Positions 1 through 12,175 of a stretch of DNA of 64,000 nt are shown piece by piece (position 1 is the first letter of the stretch; the number at the start of each line of letters is the position of its first letter). The translations under genes and the position numbers were made by a program. The DNA comes from Tricholoma matsutake (lineage: Eukaryota; Basidiomycota; Agaricomycetes; Agaricales; Tricholomataceae). The stretch is from NCBI GenBank assembly GCA_026075535.2, contig AP026541.1:5146001-5210000 (forward strand), in the 5' to 3' direction. Below the pieces are notes generated by a model, which was not told where the DNA came from, made no database searches, and saw only the letters and a program-made list of their open reading frames with translations.

Positions 1-423
1 ACTCTCGCAGAACTGCACTTGAAAGTGCAGGACAGTGACGACATCTACTGGATGCAAGAAGACGAATCCCATTTCAAAACAAAGAATTCCAGTAACATCA
101 CTAACTCTAGTCGGAAGGACTCTTCAAAAAGCCCTTCCCCTTCAACAAACCAAGCATCTTCAAACTCCACCCGCGGTAACACCTCCAACCAGCAGTCTTC
201 CGCGACAAAGAACACTTCCCAGGACAAGCCCAAGTTGTCCATCTCCGATAAGTTGGGGAAGAACAGCAAGCTTACTGGGGAGGAATGAGAACGTCGCACG
301 AGAGAACAACTTTGTCTCTACTGCAGTGAGGAAGGGCACGTAGCAGGAAACTGCCCGAAATCCAAAGCCACAAAAGCCCATGCATCCACTGTCGTTCCCG
401 AGACTATGGACTCGGAAAAATAG
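1..423 (+). pseudogene. gag C-terminal fragment with zinc knuckle (copy A)
   Basis: The frame is open from base 1 into a Ser/Thr/Lys-rich linker, stops at TGA 286-288, then continues in the same frame into a retroviral zinc knuckle with C-X2-C-X4-H-X4-C spacing (residues CLYCSEEGHVAGNC, about 319-360). It ends at TAG 421-423. The 286 stop sits where CGA (Arg) would give the run EERERR, so it looks like a C-to-T change at a CpG. The pol frame follows shifted by -1 at an A-rich stretch (416-420). Whether that is programmed frameshifting or a deletion cannot be decided here. The knuckle would bind genomic RNA in the particle. Confidence 0.85.
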
Positions 424-3400
424 TCCACAACCCTCAGGATACAGCCATTGGGGCTGGGGGTTGCATTGACCTTACCCACTTGGCTGCCTACGTTCGTCTC
501 AATGCATCCGCTCTTTCCGACCCTGACTCCTTAACCATTCTTTTCACCTTTCCCGAATCTTCCACCCCTTTCCGAACCCTTATCAACTCTGGCTCCTCCC
601 ACTGCTTCCTTGACTCCTCTTTCGTGTTGAATAACCAACTCAGCATGGAATCCATTAACCCGATCAGTTTATGACTCTTTGATGGAACTTGCAACTCCAC
701 CATAACTCAGATCGTCAAACTTCCGGTCACCTTCCCTGCCGGTGAAGTATTCAATTTGTCATTTTATGTAACCTCGCTCGACTCTTCCTGTTCCGCCATA
801 CTCGGTCATAACTGGCTGAAGCAATACAATCCGTTGATTGACTGGTCTTCAAGCCAACTCGCTTTCCACTCTGCAGATCATAGAGGTCCAGCACCCCTGA
901 CATCACCTTTGTCCCCAAATCTTCTGGTAGAAATCCTTGACTCTTCCGCACTTTCCGAATCCCCCATTCCTCCTAAGTTTACACCTCCTGACATCTCCTT
1001 CATCAACGCTGCCGCTTATGCATGTGCTAGCAAACTTCCTGGGGCAGTAGCTTTTCAGATGACCTTTGCTCCAGAAGGGTTATCTGCCCGCTCCGCCTAT
1101 TCCGCTATCTCTTCTGACCTTTCTGAGATTCCGCCTGAGTATCACGAATTTGCTGATGTCTTTAATAAGACTAAAGCGGATACCCTTCCTCCACATCGGT
1201 CTTACGACCTCAAGATAGAGACAGAAGACAATACTCCTCTGCCTCCAGGCTGAATGTATTCTCTCTCCCCCTCTGAACTAGAAGCCTTACGAGTCTTTAT
1301 TGACGAAAACATCTGCTCAGGTTTCATCCGCCCATCCAAGTCGCCACATGGCACCCCTATTCTCTTCGTCAAGAAGAAGGATGGTAGTCTCCGACTTTGT
1401 GTCGACTACCAAGGACTTAACCGTCTTACAAAGAAAGACCACTACCCACTTCCTCTCATTTCCAACCTACTTGACTCTCCCCGCAAAGCCCGCTTGTTCA
1501 CCAAAATAGACTTGCGGCACGCTTATCACCTAGTCTGCATCGCTGATGGTGATGAGTGGAAAACTACTTTCCGCACCCGCTACGGATCCTTCGAGTGGTT
1601 GGTGGTCCCCTTTGGGCTCACTAATGCACCCACAGCTTTCCAGTGGTTTATGAACGACATCTTCAGTGACATGCTGGATGTTTGTGTCATTGTATACCTC
1701 AATGACATCCTAATCTATTCCAATGACAAGTCCCAGCACAGGGCTCACGTCAAAGAAGTCCTCCACTGTCTCTGGAAAAATGGACTTTATGCCTCTCCAC
1801 AGAAATGTGAGTTCCACAAAGACACCGTCAAATATTTGGGTTTCATCCTTTCACCGGATGGACTGTGGATGTCCAAGGATAAAGTCAAAACTGTGCTTGA
1901 CTGGCCTGAGCCTAGGAAAGTTAAGACATTCAATCCTTCTTAGGCTTTTGCAACTTTTACCGCTGCTTCATTAACGGCTATTCAGACATTGTCATCCCAC
2001 TCACCCACTTGATGCGGAAATCCACACCATGGGACTTCAACAAGAAGTGCTGCGACACTTTTGAAAAGCTCAAACAAGAATTCACCCATGCCCCCATCTT
2101 AACTCAATGGGTACCCGACTCACAAATGGTACTTGAAACCGATGCTTCCAACTATGCCCTAGCTGCTATCCTTTCAGTTTACACTGCGGATGGAGAAATC
2201 CATCCAGTTGCTTTTCATTCCCGCTCCTTCAATCCCACTGAACTAAATTACGACACACATGACAAGGAACTCTTGGCCATTTTCAAAGCCTTCAAACACT
2301 GGAGGCAGTAGTTTGAGGGTTCCGCAAACCTGGTTGATGTGGTCACCGACCACAAAAATCTTGAGTACTTCAGCACTACCAAGTTGCTCACCCGCTGCCA
2401 GGCCCATTGGTCTGAGTACCTTTCCCAGTTCAATCTCGTCATCCGCTTCCGCCCTGGGAAACTAGGGGCCAAGCCAGATGCACTCACTAGATGTTGGGAC
2501 GTCTACCACAAAGGGGAAAATAGCAACTTCGCCTCCGTAAACCCAACCAACTTCCGACCTGTATTCACACAGGAACAGCTCACCTCTTCCCTCCGCACCA
2601 CCTATTTTGCCACACCCATCCTTCGACAGGCAGTAATCATGGATGTTGAGAAACTTCACCACGACATCTGCACCTCCCTACTCCTTGACCCCTTTTCATC
2701 TGCACATCTTCTGACACCTACCGACCCCAACTGGACCATAGACGAGGCAGGTCTTCTCCGCCACTTTGACCAGATTTATGTTCCAGACATCGCGGATCTT
2801 CGCCTCAAAGTCCTTCAGTTCAAACATGATCACATCCTTTCTGGCCACTTCAGACAAAACAAAACCCAGCAGCTTGTCTGCCAGGAATATGTCTGGCCAA
2901 ACCTCTGCACCTTTGTGCAAGAATTCTGCAAATCCTGTACCACTTGCAAACGATCCAAATCACCCCAACACAAGCCCTATGGGTTCCTAAAGCAACTTCC
3001 AGTTCCGGAACAACCTTGGAACTCCATCTCCATGGACTTCATTGAACAACTACCCGACTCCAACGGTCACACCGCTATCCTGGTCATCGTTGACCGCCTC
3101 ACCAAGCAAGGCATCTTCATCCCAACTGTCAATGAAATCACAGCCCAAGAACTAGCCAACCTGTTTGTCCTCCACATCTTCTCCAAGCATGGTGTTCCAT
3201 CGCATGTCACTTGCGACCGGGGATCCGAGTTTGTCTCCCATTTCTTCCGCTCCCTCAGAAAAGCACTTGACATGCAGATCCACTTCACTTCCGGTTATCA
3301 CCTGCAAGGTGATGGTCAGACAGAACGACTTAATCAGACCTTGGAACAGTACCTCCGGATCTTCTGCAACTATCAGCAGGACGACTGGTCTCACCTCTTA

Positions 3401-4108
3401 CCCTTGGGCGAATTTGCCTACAACAATGCTCCTTCCGCCTCTACAGGCGTATCCCCTTTCTTTGCCAACAAAGGCTATCACCCGAACATTTCCGTCTTTC
3501 CAGAACGTGACTTAGCTTCACAGTGCACCCGCGAGTTCATCATCGACTTAGACGACCTTCATCAGGAGCTTTGGAAACAACTTGTGGCCGCTCAAGAGCG
3601 TTATCAAGGTCCTGCAGACAAACATTGGGCACCCGCACCCAACTTCAACATTGGTGATTCTGCCTATGTCACTGCGGAAAATATCTGCACCACGCATCCT
3701 TCCAAGAAACTTTCTGAAAAGCACCATGGCCCCTTTGAAATCATCGCCCGTCCAGGCACTCACTCAGTCACCCTGCAGCTCCCGGATCACATGTGGGCCA
3801 TTCACCCTGTTTTCCATGTCTCTCAACTAGAGAAACACTCCCCGAACACAATTCCAAATTGAGTACAACCTCCACCTCCTCCGATCACCATCAATGATGA
3901 GCTCGAATATGAGATCACCGAAGTCCTCGACTCCAAAGTTGACAACCGACGTTGCTGCAAGATTCTCTACCTCGTCCGATGGGAAGGTTACCAGGGAACC
4001 GACGAAGAGACTTCCTGGCTACCTGTTACGGAACTTGACCATGCCCAAGAACTCCTTGCAGATTTTCACACCCACTACCCGCAGAAACCTGGACCGTTAC
4101 CTGCTTAA
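423..4108 (+). pseudogene. pol polyprotein, decayed (copy A)
   Basis: Protease (about 560-870) has LINSGSSH where LIDSGSSH is expected, and a later ILGHNWL. Reverse transcriptase (about 1290-1940) has YLNDILIYS in place of YLDD. RNase H (about 2130-2470), the integrase zinc-binding region (about 2820-2970), the integrase core (about 3020-3420) and the chromodomain (about 3900-4070) follow. TGA stops at 672, 1251 and 3860 each fall where CGA would keep the frame. Near 1924 one base has been lost, moving the frame. TAG at 2309-2311 is not a CpG change. Both Asp-to-Asn codons (585-587 and 1701-1703) are AAY preceded by C, consistent with CpG-to-CpA. The copy cannot make a working enzyme. Confidence 0.93.
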
Positions 4109-4190
4109 AGACCATTCACATTACTTATTCACTCAGTCCAAACTCAGAACAAATTTTATTGAAAAAAGATTTTTGGACCCGACCAGGTCC

Positions 4191-5185
4191 CTACACTACC
4201 ACTGCTTCTCCCTCTCCATCTTCATCTCCCTCTCCCCCAACTTTGCCCACGTCTCCGCCCTCATCCTTCTCTTCACCCTCCTCACCCTCTTCTTCATCCT
4301 CACTCTCCTCCTCATCATCAGCTCGCCTTTTCTCCAGATATCTCTGGAAGGCCTCCCACTCATCTCCAGATTTTCGGATCCTGCATCTTTCCTGCCGGGA
4401 CTCTTGCACCACCCGCTCCACCTCTTCGTCACCCTCGTCGCTCTCCTCCCTGGCACTTTCTTCCTCCACCCACTCTGGGTCCATAGCGTCCCGAATCTCC
4501 CCCATTGATTCCCACACCGCAGTAGCCACCTCAGCGAACCCCTTCCTTATCAACTTCATCATTTGTTGCATTAATTCCAGGTTTTCCCTGGTCGCCCCCG
4601 TCATTCCCACCAGTTTTGCTGCAGGGGCTTCCTGCCCCTCCCACACTACCTCCTCACACTTATGTTTGACGCGCATGCAGTTGTCGCACACGCATCCCTT
4701 CGCACCCATCTTGAAACAAGCAATCTTTTGATATTTGCACCTAGGCCACTTGTCAGTAAAAAGAGACTGGAAAGGGAAACAAGGACGTACCTTTTGCAAG
4801 GCAACACGGCCTGCACCCGCACTGGACCCTCCGACTCCTCCGACCCCACTCGCGCCTTCGACTTGGCAACTTTCTTTTTCTTGGGGGACTTGCTCCCCTC
4901 AGCCTCATCCTCAAGACCTGCAGCCGCAGCCGCCCACTTCTTCTCCGCTCGTTTTGTGGCCGATGCCTCCTTTTTCCGCGCCTCTGCCTGACGTGCCTCC
5001 TCAGCCTTTGCAGCCTCCTCTGCTGCCTTCTGCGCCTCCTGCGCCTGGTGTTCCTCCTCCCTCGCTGCTTCCTCCAGCTCCTTCATCTCCCATTCCATCT
5101 GCTCCTTCATCGCCCGCTCCCTCTGTTCATGTTGAGCCCTCATCGCGGCCAATTTGATCTGCGCAGATACTGCTGGAGGGGACAT
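4191..5185 (-). CDS. antisense Zn2Cys6/coiled-coil gene inside copy A
   Basis: The gene lies between the pol stop and the polypurine tract, on the strand opposite pol. Exon 1 (5185-4791) starts MSPPAV and is a long charged Ala/Glu/Lys helix, likely coiled coil, followed by a basic KSPKKKK patch. A 50-bp GT-AG intron (4790-4741; gtacgt...cctag) joins it to exon 2 (4740-4191). The splice creates a cluster beginning PCKRCKYQKIAC and ending CDNCMRVKHKC, which is the GAL4-type spacing C-X2-C-X6-C-X9-C-X2-C-X6-C. The C-terminus is strongly acidic. I infer a nuclear DNA-binding or Gag-independent accessory protein; the function is unknown. Without the splice neither open frame has all six cysteines. 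The Ser/Pro-rich plus-strand frame over it is a shadow. Confidence 0.7.
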
Positions 5186-5309
5186 AATTGATAGTTGATG
5201 GGGGAAGGAAAGAACGTGAAAATCTTTTCAACCAATTACCGCATTCGGAAAATTCAACCAACTTCCTCATTTGGACTCAAACCCTCATGTGCCTTGTAGG
5301 CTCGGCACT

Positions 5310-5322
5310 AAGGGGGAAATAC
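5310..5322 (+). promoter_or_regulatory. polypurine tract of copy A
   Basis: The purine run aagggggaaa ends three bases before the LTR start TGTCAAGAACTG. This is the standard position for plus-strand DNA priming in Ty3/gypsy elements. Confidence 0.8.
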
Positions 5323-6011
5323 TGTCAAGAACTGTTCCTCGCCTGATCGGAACCCGCATCCATCCGACTCTTTCCCACATGTCAAACATGACTTTTGTCT
5401 ACGCCTCCCGATTTCGTTCCTGGCTGCCTTGCACTGCCCACGCTGCTGTGCATCAGGCTGCCTTGTACAGCATCCACGGCTGCCTTTCCAAGGCTGCCGT
5501 CTCTATTGCAAATTTGACTACGGATTCCTGTGTGGCTCCCATAGGTAATTTATCTACGCAGTCTTCGTTCCTGTTCCGCATTATTCCGGACTACAGTATT
5601 TAAGCTTAGTTAGTTTTGCCTTGTATTCCCCAGTTCGTATATCGACATAGACTTGACTTTACCCTGCCAATCTAAAACCTCCTTCTACTCCAACCCCTGT
5701 CCTCTAAGAGTCTGAACTACATTCGACTCAACCTCTAGTCTCCCTCCAAAGTTCTAGTCTCATCTGAACTCAACCTAAGTCCCTCCATACTCCTCCCCGC
5801 GTTTACCCACACTTTCCTGCTCCTACCTCTAAACCCTCAACTTGAAATTAGGACACCAGACGAGGTGAAGGGTGCAGCTTCTTACAAGCTGAAGCCAAGT
5901 CCTTTCCGTTCCCCCTCCCGCAGAATCCGCATCGTCCCAACAATCTCCTGCTATCATCACCCGCAGTGTCCGGATGGATTCCGAAGTGACCTCTAGGATC
6001 AGTTCTTAACA
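5323..6011 (+). repeat. 3' LTR of copy A (689 bp)
   Basis: Starts TGTCAAGAACTG and ends CAGTTCTTAACA, which are near-perfect inverted ends of TG...CA type. A polypurine tract lies directly upstream. A stretch containing TATTTAAGCTTAG (about 5598-5610) could be the promoter core, and the block with CTTGAAATTAGGACAC near 5840 is shared with the LTR at 41860-42292. The next base opens the interrupted protease of copy B. The matching 5' LTR is off the window, so the target duplication cannot be tested. Confidence 0.88.
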
Positions 6012-9000
6012 ATTGTGGAGCACACATTGTCCTCATTGATTCAACGTTAGCTGATCAGCTTGGCTTGCACCGGTATCATTTGCACAACCCTTTACCCATT
6101 TACATTGCACTTGATAATTCATCATCATCAGACAGTCATTTGCATGAGAATGTTAAACTTGTCCCTTACACACCTGACTCAGTGTGGATCTCTCAAACTG
6201 TTAAAGCCATCATGACTCCAGGCTTATGTGTACCCTTACTGCTTGGACTCCCATTCCTTACTGTAAATCATATCATTGCAGACTTCAAAAATCATACTGC
6301 TATTGACAAAGAGAATAATTATGACCTTTTGAACCCTTCTCCCCAAAAACCCAGAAAACTGATTGACCTGAAATGTGTAATACAACAGACTAGGGAGAGG
6401 GTGAGAGCCATGCTACCTGAACTGGTAAAGGTCTGCGACCAACGTCTGAAGGACAGCAAACATGTACCCAAACCCATAAAACCATTGAACATTGCTGGAA
6501 TGATAAAGGATTGTATTGAGGTCCTCACGTTCCAGGAAAAGGTTGGAAAGCTTGACACCGATTTTCTCGCTGAATTTAAAGACATGTTTGAACCGCTGCC
6601 TCATGTTGATAAGCTGCCATGAGATGTAACAGCATGAATAAAACTTAAAAATGCCAAGCAAACAATTAAAACTCGCACCTATGCATGTCCTCGCAAATTT
6701 AGAGATGCTTGGAAGACCCTCATTCAGCAACATCTTGACACTGGCCATATATGGCCATCATCCTCACCACATGCTTCTCATGCTTTCATTGTCCCCAAAT
6801 TTGACCCAACTGTCCTGCCAGGATTGGTCGATGATTACTGGCAACTGAACAAGAACACCATTTCTGACTCCCACCCTATCCCTCAGATTGATGACATCTT
6901 GAATGATTGTGCAAAAGGTAAGATCTGGGGTATGATCAACATGACAAACAGCTTCTTTCAGACTTGCAGGCACCCTGCAGACATACCACTGACTGCAGTT
7001 TCAACACCATTCAGCCTTTTTGAGTGGACAGTAATGTCAATGGGACTCAAGAATTCACCAGCTATTCACCAACATCGTGTCACTGCTGCATTATGACCTT
7101 GGATTGGCAAGATCTGCCATATCTACCTGGACGACATCATCATCTGGTCCAATTCTCTTGCCGAACACTGCGAGAATGTGTGCACAATACTGAAAGCTCT
7201 TAGGGATGCACAACTGTACTGCAACCCAAAGAAGATGCACCTATTTTTGACAGAGGTCAATTTTCTGGGCCACCACATCTCTACTCGAGGAATCGAGGCT
7301 GATTCTAAGAAGACCAATCACATTGTCAACCGGCCTTGACCCCATAGCGCAAAGGAAGTTCGCCAGTTCTGTGGACTGGTTCGTTATGTTGCACATTTTT
7401 TACCTCACATCACAAACCACACGTATCCTTTCAGAACTCACAATGAAAGAGTGTAACAAGCATTTTCCCAGCTGGACTGAGCAGCACCAGCTTGCCTTCA
7501 ATGACATTAAGAAGGCCGTGATCAGCTGCAAATGCCTAACGATGATCAATTACGATCTGATGCCTGACCACAAAATTTTTGTCACTACAGATGCAAGTGA
7601 CTACCAGTCTGGGGCAGTCCTTTCCTTCAGCACGGCATGGGAGATGGCTCATCCTGTCACGTTTGATTCTATGATGTTCAAAGCAGCTGAATTGAACTAT
7701 CCTGTCCACAAGAAGGAGATGCTCACAATCATCTGAGCACTCCAGAAATGGCATTCCGACCTTGTGGGTGTTCCATTTTTTATTTACACTGATCACAAAA
7801 CCCTAGAAAACTTTGATACCCAATGAGATCTGAGCTGATGACAAGCTCGATGGATGGAGTTTATGTCACAATATGACTGCAAGATTGTCTATGTGAAAGG
7901 TGAGGAGAACTGTGCAGCTGATGCCTTGTCGTTCCAAACCACCTTCAACATCGAGACCGACCCCATGTCTTGGACCTCTTTCAATGCTGAGTCATCAGCA
8001 TCACCTCCATACCCCCCCAATCTCTCAGATCCAATTGCACTCATTTACAGCAACAATGACACATCATTCACCTGTGCACACATCTTGACAGATCCACTGA
8101 CTATTGCTGAACCACCACTGTCTGTCGTGGCCACATTTTCTATAACTGTAGATGAGGAATTTTTGGGCTCCATCCATTCCGGATATGCCGAGGATCCATG
8201 GTGTAAGTGTCTACAGGATGCTCCTTTCCTCCCACATGGAATTAAGGACCAGGATGGGTTGCTATATGCCGGGGATCAATTAATCATTCCACGGAACTCG
8301 AACACCCGCAAATCACTTTTCCATTTGGCTCACAATGTCCTCAGACATTTCAGTTTCTCTAGATCTTATGGATCACTTTGAGACTCATTCTACTGGCCCA
8401 ACATGTGTCGTGACCTGGAGAATGCATATGTACCTGCATGTGCACATTGCCAATGCGACAAACCTACCACCAAGAAACCAATGGGCCCCTTGCACCCTCT
8501 CCCCATTCCAGACCAACATGGAGATTTGGTCGCAATGGATTTCATTGGACCCTTGCCAGAAGATGAGGGGTTCAACTGCATTGTTTCTTTCACAGATCAC
8601 CTGAACAGCAATATTCGGATCATCCCCACACGTACTGATATCAGTGCGGAAGACCTCGCTATCATATTTTTTGATGAATGGTAGTGTGAGAATGGGCTCC
8701 CCTTGAGATTGTATTGGACTGTGATAAACTTTTCCTCTCCAAATTTTGGCAGACACTGCATAAACTAACTGGCTTGAAACTGAAAATGTCCACAGCATAT
8801 CATCCTCAAACTGATGGCGCTAGCGAGCGTTCCAATAAGACAATCAATCAATGCCTCCAATATCACATCGAGCGGAGCCAAACAAGGTGGCACTGGGCCC
8901 TGCCTCGTGTACGTGTTGACATTATGAACTCCATTAATGCTTCAACAGGTTTTTCACCTTTTCAACTGTGCATGGGACGAAGCCCAAGAGTCATTCCGCT

Positions 9001-9580
9001 TCACATATCTGCCCCTGACAGCATGGTCGAAGACATCTGTGCCGTCGACATCATCGAACACCTCCAGCTAGACATCAAGGAAGCACAAGATAACTTGCTC
9101 CAGGCTAAGATCTCACAATCTATTGCTGCAAACGAACACTGATCTGATGATTTCCTTTTGAAAAGGGGAACAGAGTCGTGCTATCCACATTACACAGATG
9201 CAGAGAATACAAGGTGAAGAACAAACAATGCGTGGAAAAATTCATGCCTCGATACAACGGCCCATACCTCATTACCGAAACATCACCCTAACACCTTCCC
9301 CACCTTTCATATGTCTCAAGCGCTACCTTTCATTGAAAACGACAAAGAACTTTTTCCAGGCTGCAAATTAGAGAAACCTCCTGCCATCGTGGTCGACTCA
9401 CATGATGAGTACACTGTCGATAGAATTCTGGAGGAACGAAAACATGGACGCAGAGTTCAATACCTTGTACGTTGGCATGGCTATGGCCCTGAAGAAGACC
9501 GTTGGCTACCTGGACGTGAGCTCAAGGATTGCGAAGCACTCGACATTTGGTCGGCGAGAAAGGACAGGGTTTTATCTTAG
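6012..9580 (+). pseudogene. pol polyprotein, heavily decayed (copy B)
   Basis: Opens with NCGAHIVLIDS of the protease. Reverse transcriptase follows (about 6650-7420) with an intact YLDDIIIW, then RNase H (about 7580-7900), integrase (about 8330-9000) with [13 protein letters not shown], and a chromodomain (about 9405-9550) with QYLVRWHGYGPEEDRWLPGR. TGA codons at 6620, 7094, 7734, 7824, 7836, 7839, 8379 and 9140 all occupy places where CGA fits. A 2-base loss near 7422 and 1-base losses near 8706 and 9160 shift the frame; the frame-opening stretches on each side are clear. It ends at TAG 9578-9580. Confidence 0.92.
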
Positions 9581-9721
9581 ATAGCTCCTTTCGCTTTCGA
9601 ATGCCGACCAGTAGCTTTTCCCCAAAGGGGTTTTTAACGCACCCGTGCTCACACACCTTTTACATAATTTTTTTTTTCTTTCATCGGTTGTCATCTTGTT
9701 GTTGATGATAGAGGGGGAGGG

Positions 9722-9904
9722 TGTAAGGATGTTCCCTTGCTTATGCTTATTTACCAAAGGCCTCATACTTTGGCCACACTGAGCCTTACCAATCTCTGAT
9801 CACTACCACCATCATCGTCATACTCTAGAGTTGTTTTCCCAATAGATCTCTTCTGCTCGTCCCTTCCCTGTGTCTTTTGTTTAGTGAATCTCCCCAAGAT
9901 TACA
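9722..9904 (+). repeat. 3' LTR of copy B (183 bp) with polypurine tract
   Basis: The purine tract gatagagggggagggtg (9705-9721) is followed by TGTAAGGATG. The LTR ends CCAAGATTACA. Length and end sequences match the LTR of copy D at 41080-41266. The five bases after it, GTCCT, would be the target duplication, but the 5' end of copy B is off the window. Confidence 0.75.
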
Positions 9905-10381
9905 GTCCTGTGTGATTTTACTTGGCATAGAAGCACTACTCACTCAGGCTAGGCATTGGTTGCAAATCCAGAGATCCTAGTGCTGAAGATATTTCAGCAG
10001 CAGTATTTGCTCTGATTACTTGGGTTGCACTTTTTTTACATCTTTTTGAAGATCTGTGGGTTTCAAAACCTCATAGATTCCGGTCAGTACGAAAGGATAC
10101 AACTGTTTCACACTGATCACAGCAGACAAATGTCTGTGGTTCTCTCAGAACTTCAAGGTCTAAGCTAGTACCATCTGGAAGCACAAAATGGATGAGTTGT
10201 CCTGTTGGCTGTAGCTGAGCATTAGGAGCCGTCATCTGAAGGGCAGATGGTGGTGGAAGACAAGAGACGACGTGCTGTATCTACATGATTATGAAAGCTG
10301 ATAACCTATTTTGGGACAGAGACCCCAGCATCGGCCTGAACACAGTTCAAGTTAATCCCAGACTTACATAGTGTAATTTCT
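9905..10381. other. intergenic, TE to pnk1
   Basis: 477 bp between the copy B LTR and the start codon of the kinase/phosphatase gene. No open frame, RNA gene or repeat recognised. It must hold the promoter of the downstream gene; no clear TATA element was picked out. Confidence 0.5.
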
Positions 10382-12175
10382 ATGGCATTACCAGGCCCTT
10401 CCAATTCGAACAAACGCACCGCTGAAATGGCGGACTTGGTGCAGGCATCCGAGTCTGTTCCACACAAAACTACCAAAGGTTGGCTTTATTTTCGAACCAG
10501 AATCTGTCCTAACTCGCAACAACTTCTAGTTCATCCCTTCTTCCACAAGTTAGCCGATACAGCAAGTTCTGGGTCGTTTATATGGCTGGACCCACTCGGG
10601 CACTCACGCTCATGCTTACATGCTCTCAATCTGAAGCCGAAAAGCTCCTCCAAAGTCGCTGCATTCGACCTGGACGGTACCCTGATTAAATCGGAATTCC
10701 CAAAAATGAAAGGGATATCGCCTCTGCATTGGGAGTGGTGGAGAGCTAGTATTCCAGCCAAGTTGAAAGAGCTGTCTGTGTCAGGGTAATTCAAGTCTCT
10801 CATAAACCCCGCTTTGGATGACAACTCCCCAGCTATGCAATCGTCATCATATCGAACCAAGCCCTCAAACCTCCAACACTAAAACTCTGGAAGCAGAAAC
10901 TGTCAATCATAGCAGCTGCGGTAGGTCCTTTCCGTCATTCGAAATGAGCCCCAGGCCATTCTCAAAACTTTGCTTTACACTAGCTGCCTGATGTTCCTTT
11001 CCGCTTATTTGCTGCTACAGCCAAAGACCGCTACAGAAAACCTATGCCTGGCATGTGGTCAGAGCTAGAACGGATATTTGGCCAGGACGGCGTGTTGATT
11101 GGTTGGTCATTGACATACCTCTTTGTCAAGCGTTAACACATTCTTTCAAGATAAATCGGCTTCCTTTTTTGTTGGAGACGCCGCTGGACGTCAGTACACT
11201 GGTAACAAGAGTGATTTCTCAAGCACCGATCGGAAGTGGGCCCTCAATGTAGGAATACCTTTCTTTACACCAGAAGTATGTATAGAATCTTTCTTCGATG
11301 CTTTTCAACAGCTTTCCTTGTATAGGAATATTTTCTTAATCTTCCACCTCATGCATCCTTCTCATTACCAGGGTTCCACGTCTCTTCCCTTCCTGACCGT
11401 TCGTCCCTTATCATCATTCTGCTGTCTCGGGTGCTGACTTATAATACCAAGTCCCAGTTGTGACACCCACCAGCTCACCAATGTTGCCATCTTCGCCTAC
11501 ACAGGAACTTGTTCTCTTCGTTGGTTATCCTTGTTTGGGGAAGACCTCGTTCTACCGTCGTCACTTCCAACCCGGTGGTTATTTTCACATCAACCAAGAC
11601 AGTCTGAAGACTCGAGATAAGTGTGTGAAGGCCGCACGCGAAATTCTGCGACAGGGTAAAAGCTGTGTCATTGGTGAGACCTCCGTTGTTTATTCATTTG
11701 CAACATTAAAAGAGTCTGACTGATCAGACAACACCAATCGTGACACCTCGACTCGCAAATACTACATTGACATCGCTAAAGAACATGACATTCCGATAAG
11801 GTATGTAATGTATGCGTTGTTCATGCACTCCTTCTTCAGCAGACTACTTTAGGTGTTTCCTATTTACAGGATCGATCGAACTTGCTTGGCATAATAATTT
11901 GTATCGTGCTTACAATCTTCCGCCAAACGTGGCTGCTAAAGAGGTATGTTTTTCGTCGCCGATTTCCAGGAGTACTAAGACTTGTTCTTGTCTGTCATGG
12001 ATAGCCTAAGCGAGAATTAGTTCCCTACATTGGGTTCACTACCTTTCGGGATAATTATGAAGAGCCTCGATTAATAGAAGGCATTTCAGAGATCAAGAAA
12101 GTCAACTGGGGTTTCAATGGGACGGAAGAAGAGAGAAGATGTTGGTCGATGTGGCTCCAGGTAGATGGTAAATAG
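10382..12175 (+). CDS. pnk1: polynucleotide kinase 3'-phosphatase
   Basis: Repairs DNA break ends by removing 3' phosphates and adding 5' phosphates. The N-terminal HAD phosphatase has the nucleophile motif AFDLDGTLIKS (about 10660-10692), then IISNQA and VGDAAGR. The C-terminal kinase has the P-loop VGYPCLGKTS (about 11521-11550) and, across a splice, VIDNTNRDTSTRKYYI. Exons read: 10382-10785, 10833-10920, 10984-11101, 11151-11275, 11326-11398, 11452-11673, 11728-11800, 11853-11943, 12005-12175. An extra intron near 10478-10531 (gttggc...ctag) is possible; it would change the region before the HPFF motif. Several donors are GTTGGT or GTTCGT rather than GTAAGT. The gene looks intact, with no CpG stop codons. 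Confidence 0.88.

Larger units (their letters stand above)
1..6011 (+). mobile_element. Ty3/gypsy chromovirus copy A, 3' part
   Basis: A plus-strand LTR retrotransposon entering from the left edge. It contains, in order, the end of gag, protease, reverse transcriptase, RNase H, integrase and a C-terminal chromodomain, then an antisense gene, a polypurine tract and the 3' LTR. The 5' LTR and most of gag lie outside the window. The LTR end abuts a codon series for NCGAH of another gypsy protease, so copy A was inserted into copy B. The coding region is dead: several in-frame stops, one clear 1-base loss and two Asp-to-Asn changes in active sites. Domain order and chromodomain place it among the chromoviruses; the clade is inference. 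Confidence 0.93.
6012..9904 (+). mobile_element. Ty3/gypsy chromovirus copy B, 3' two thirds
   Basis: An older plus-strand gypsy copy, visible from the middle of its protease to its 3' LTR. It is the target into which copy A was inserted. It belongs to the same family as copy D: the protein sequence is alike throughout, and both LTRs (183 and 187 bp) start TGTAAGGATG and contain a segment ending TTAGTGAATCTCYCCAAGAT. It is more decayed than copy D, with at least nine stops and four small frame changes. Confidence 0.92.

Noticed and set aside
416..430. Possible programmed -1 framesh­ift between gag and pol in copy A
   Set aside because: The A-rich string is not a classical slippery heptamer, and the copy has other indels; a deletion is equally likely.
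4159..5157. Ser/Pro-rich plus-strand open frames
   Set aside because: Shadows of the antisense coiled-coil/zinc-cluster gene; low-complexity composition and no motif.
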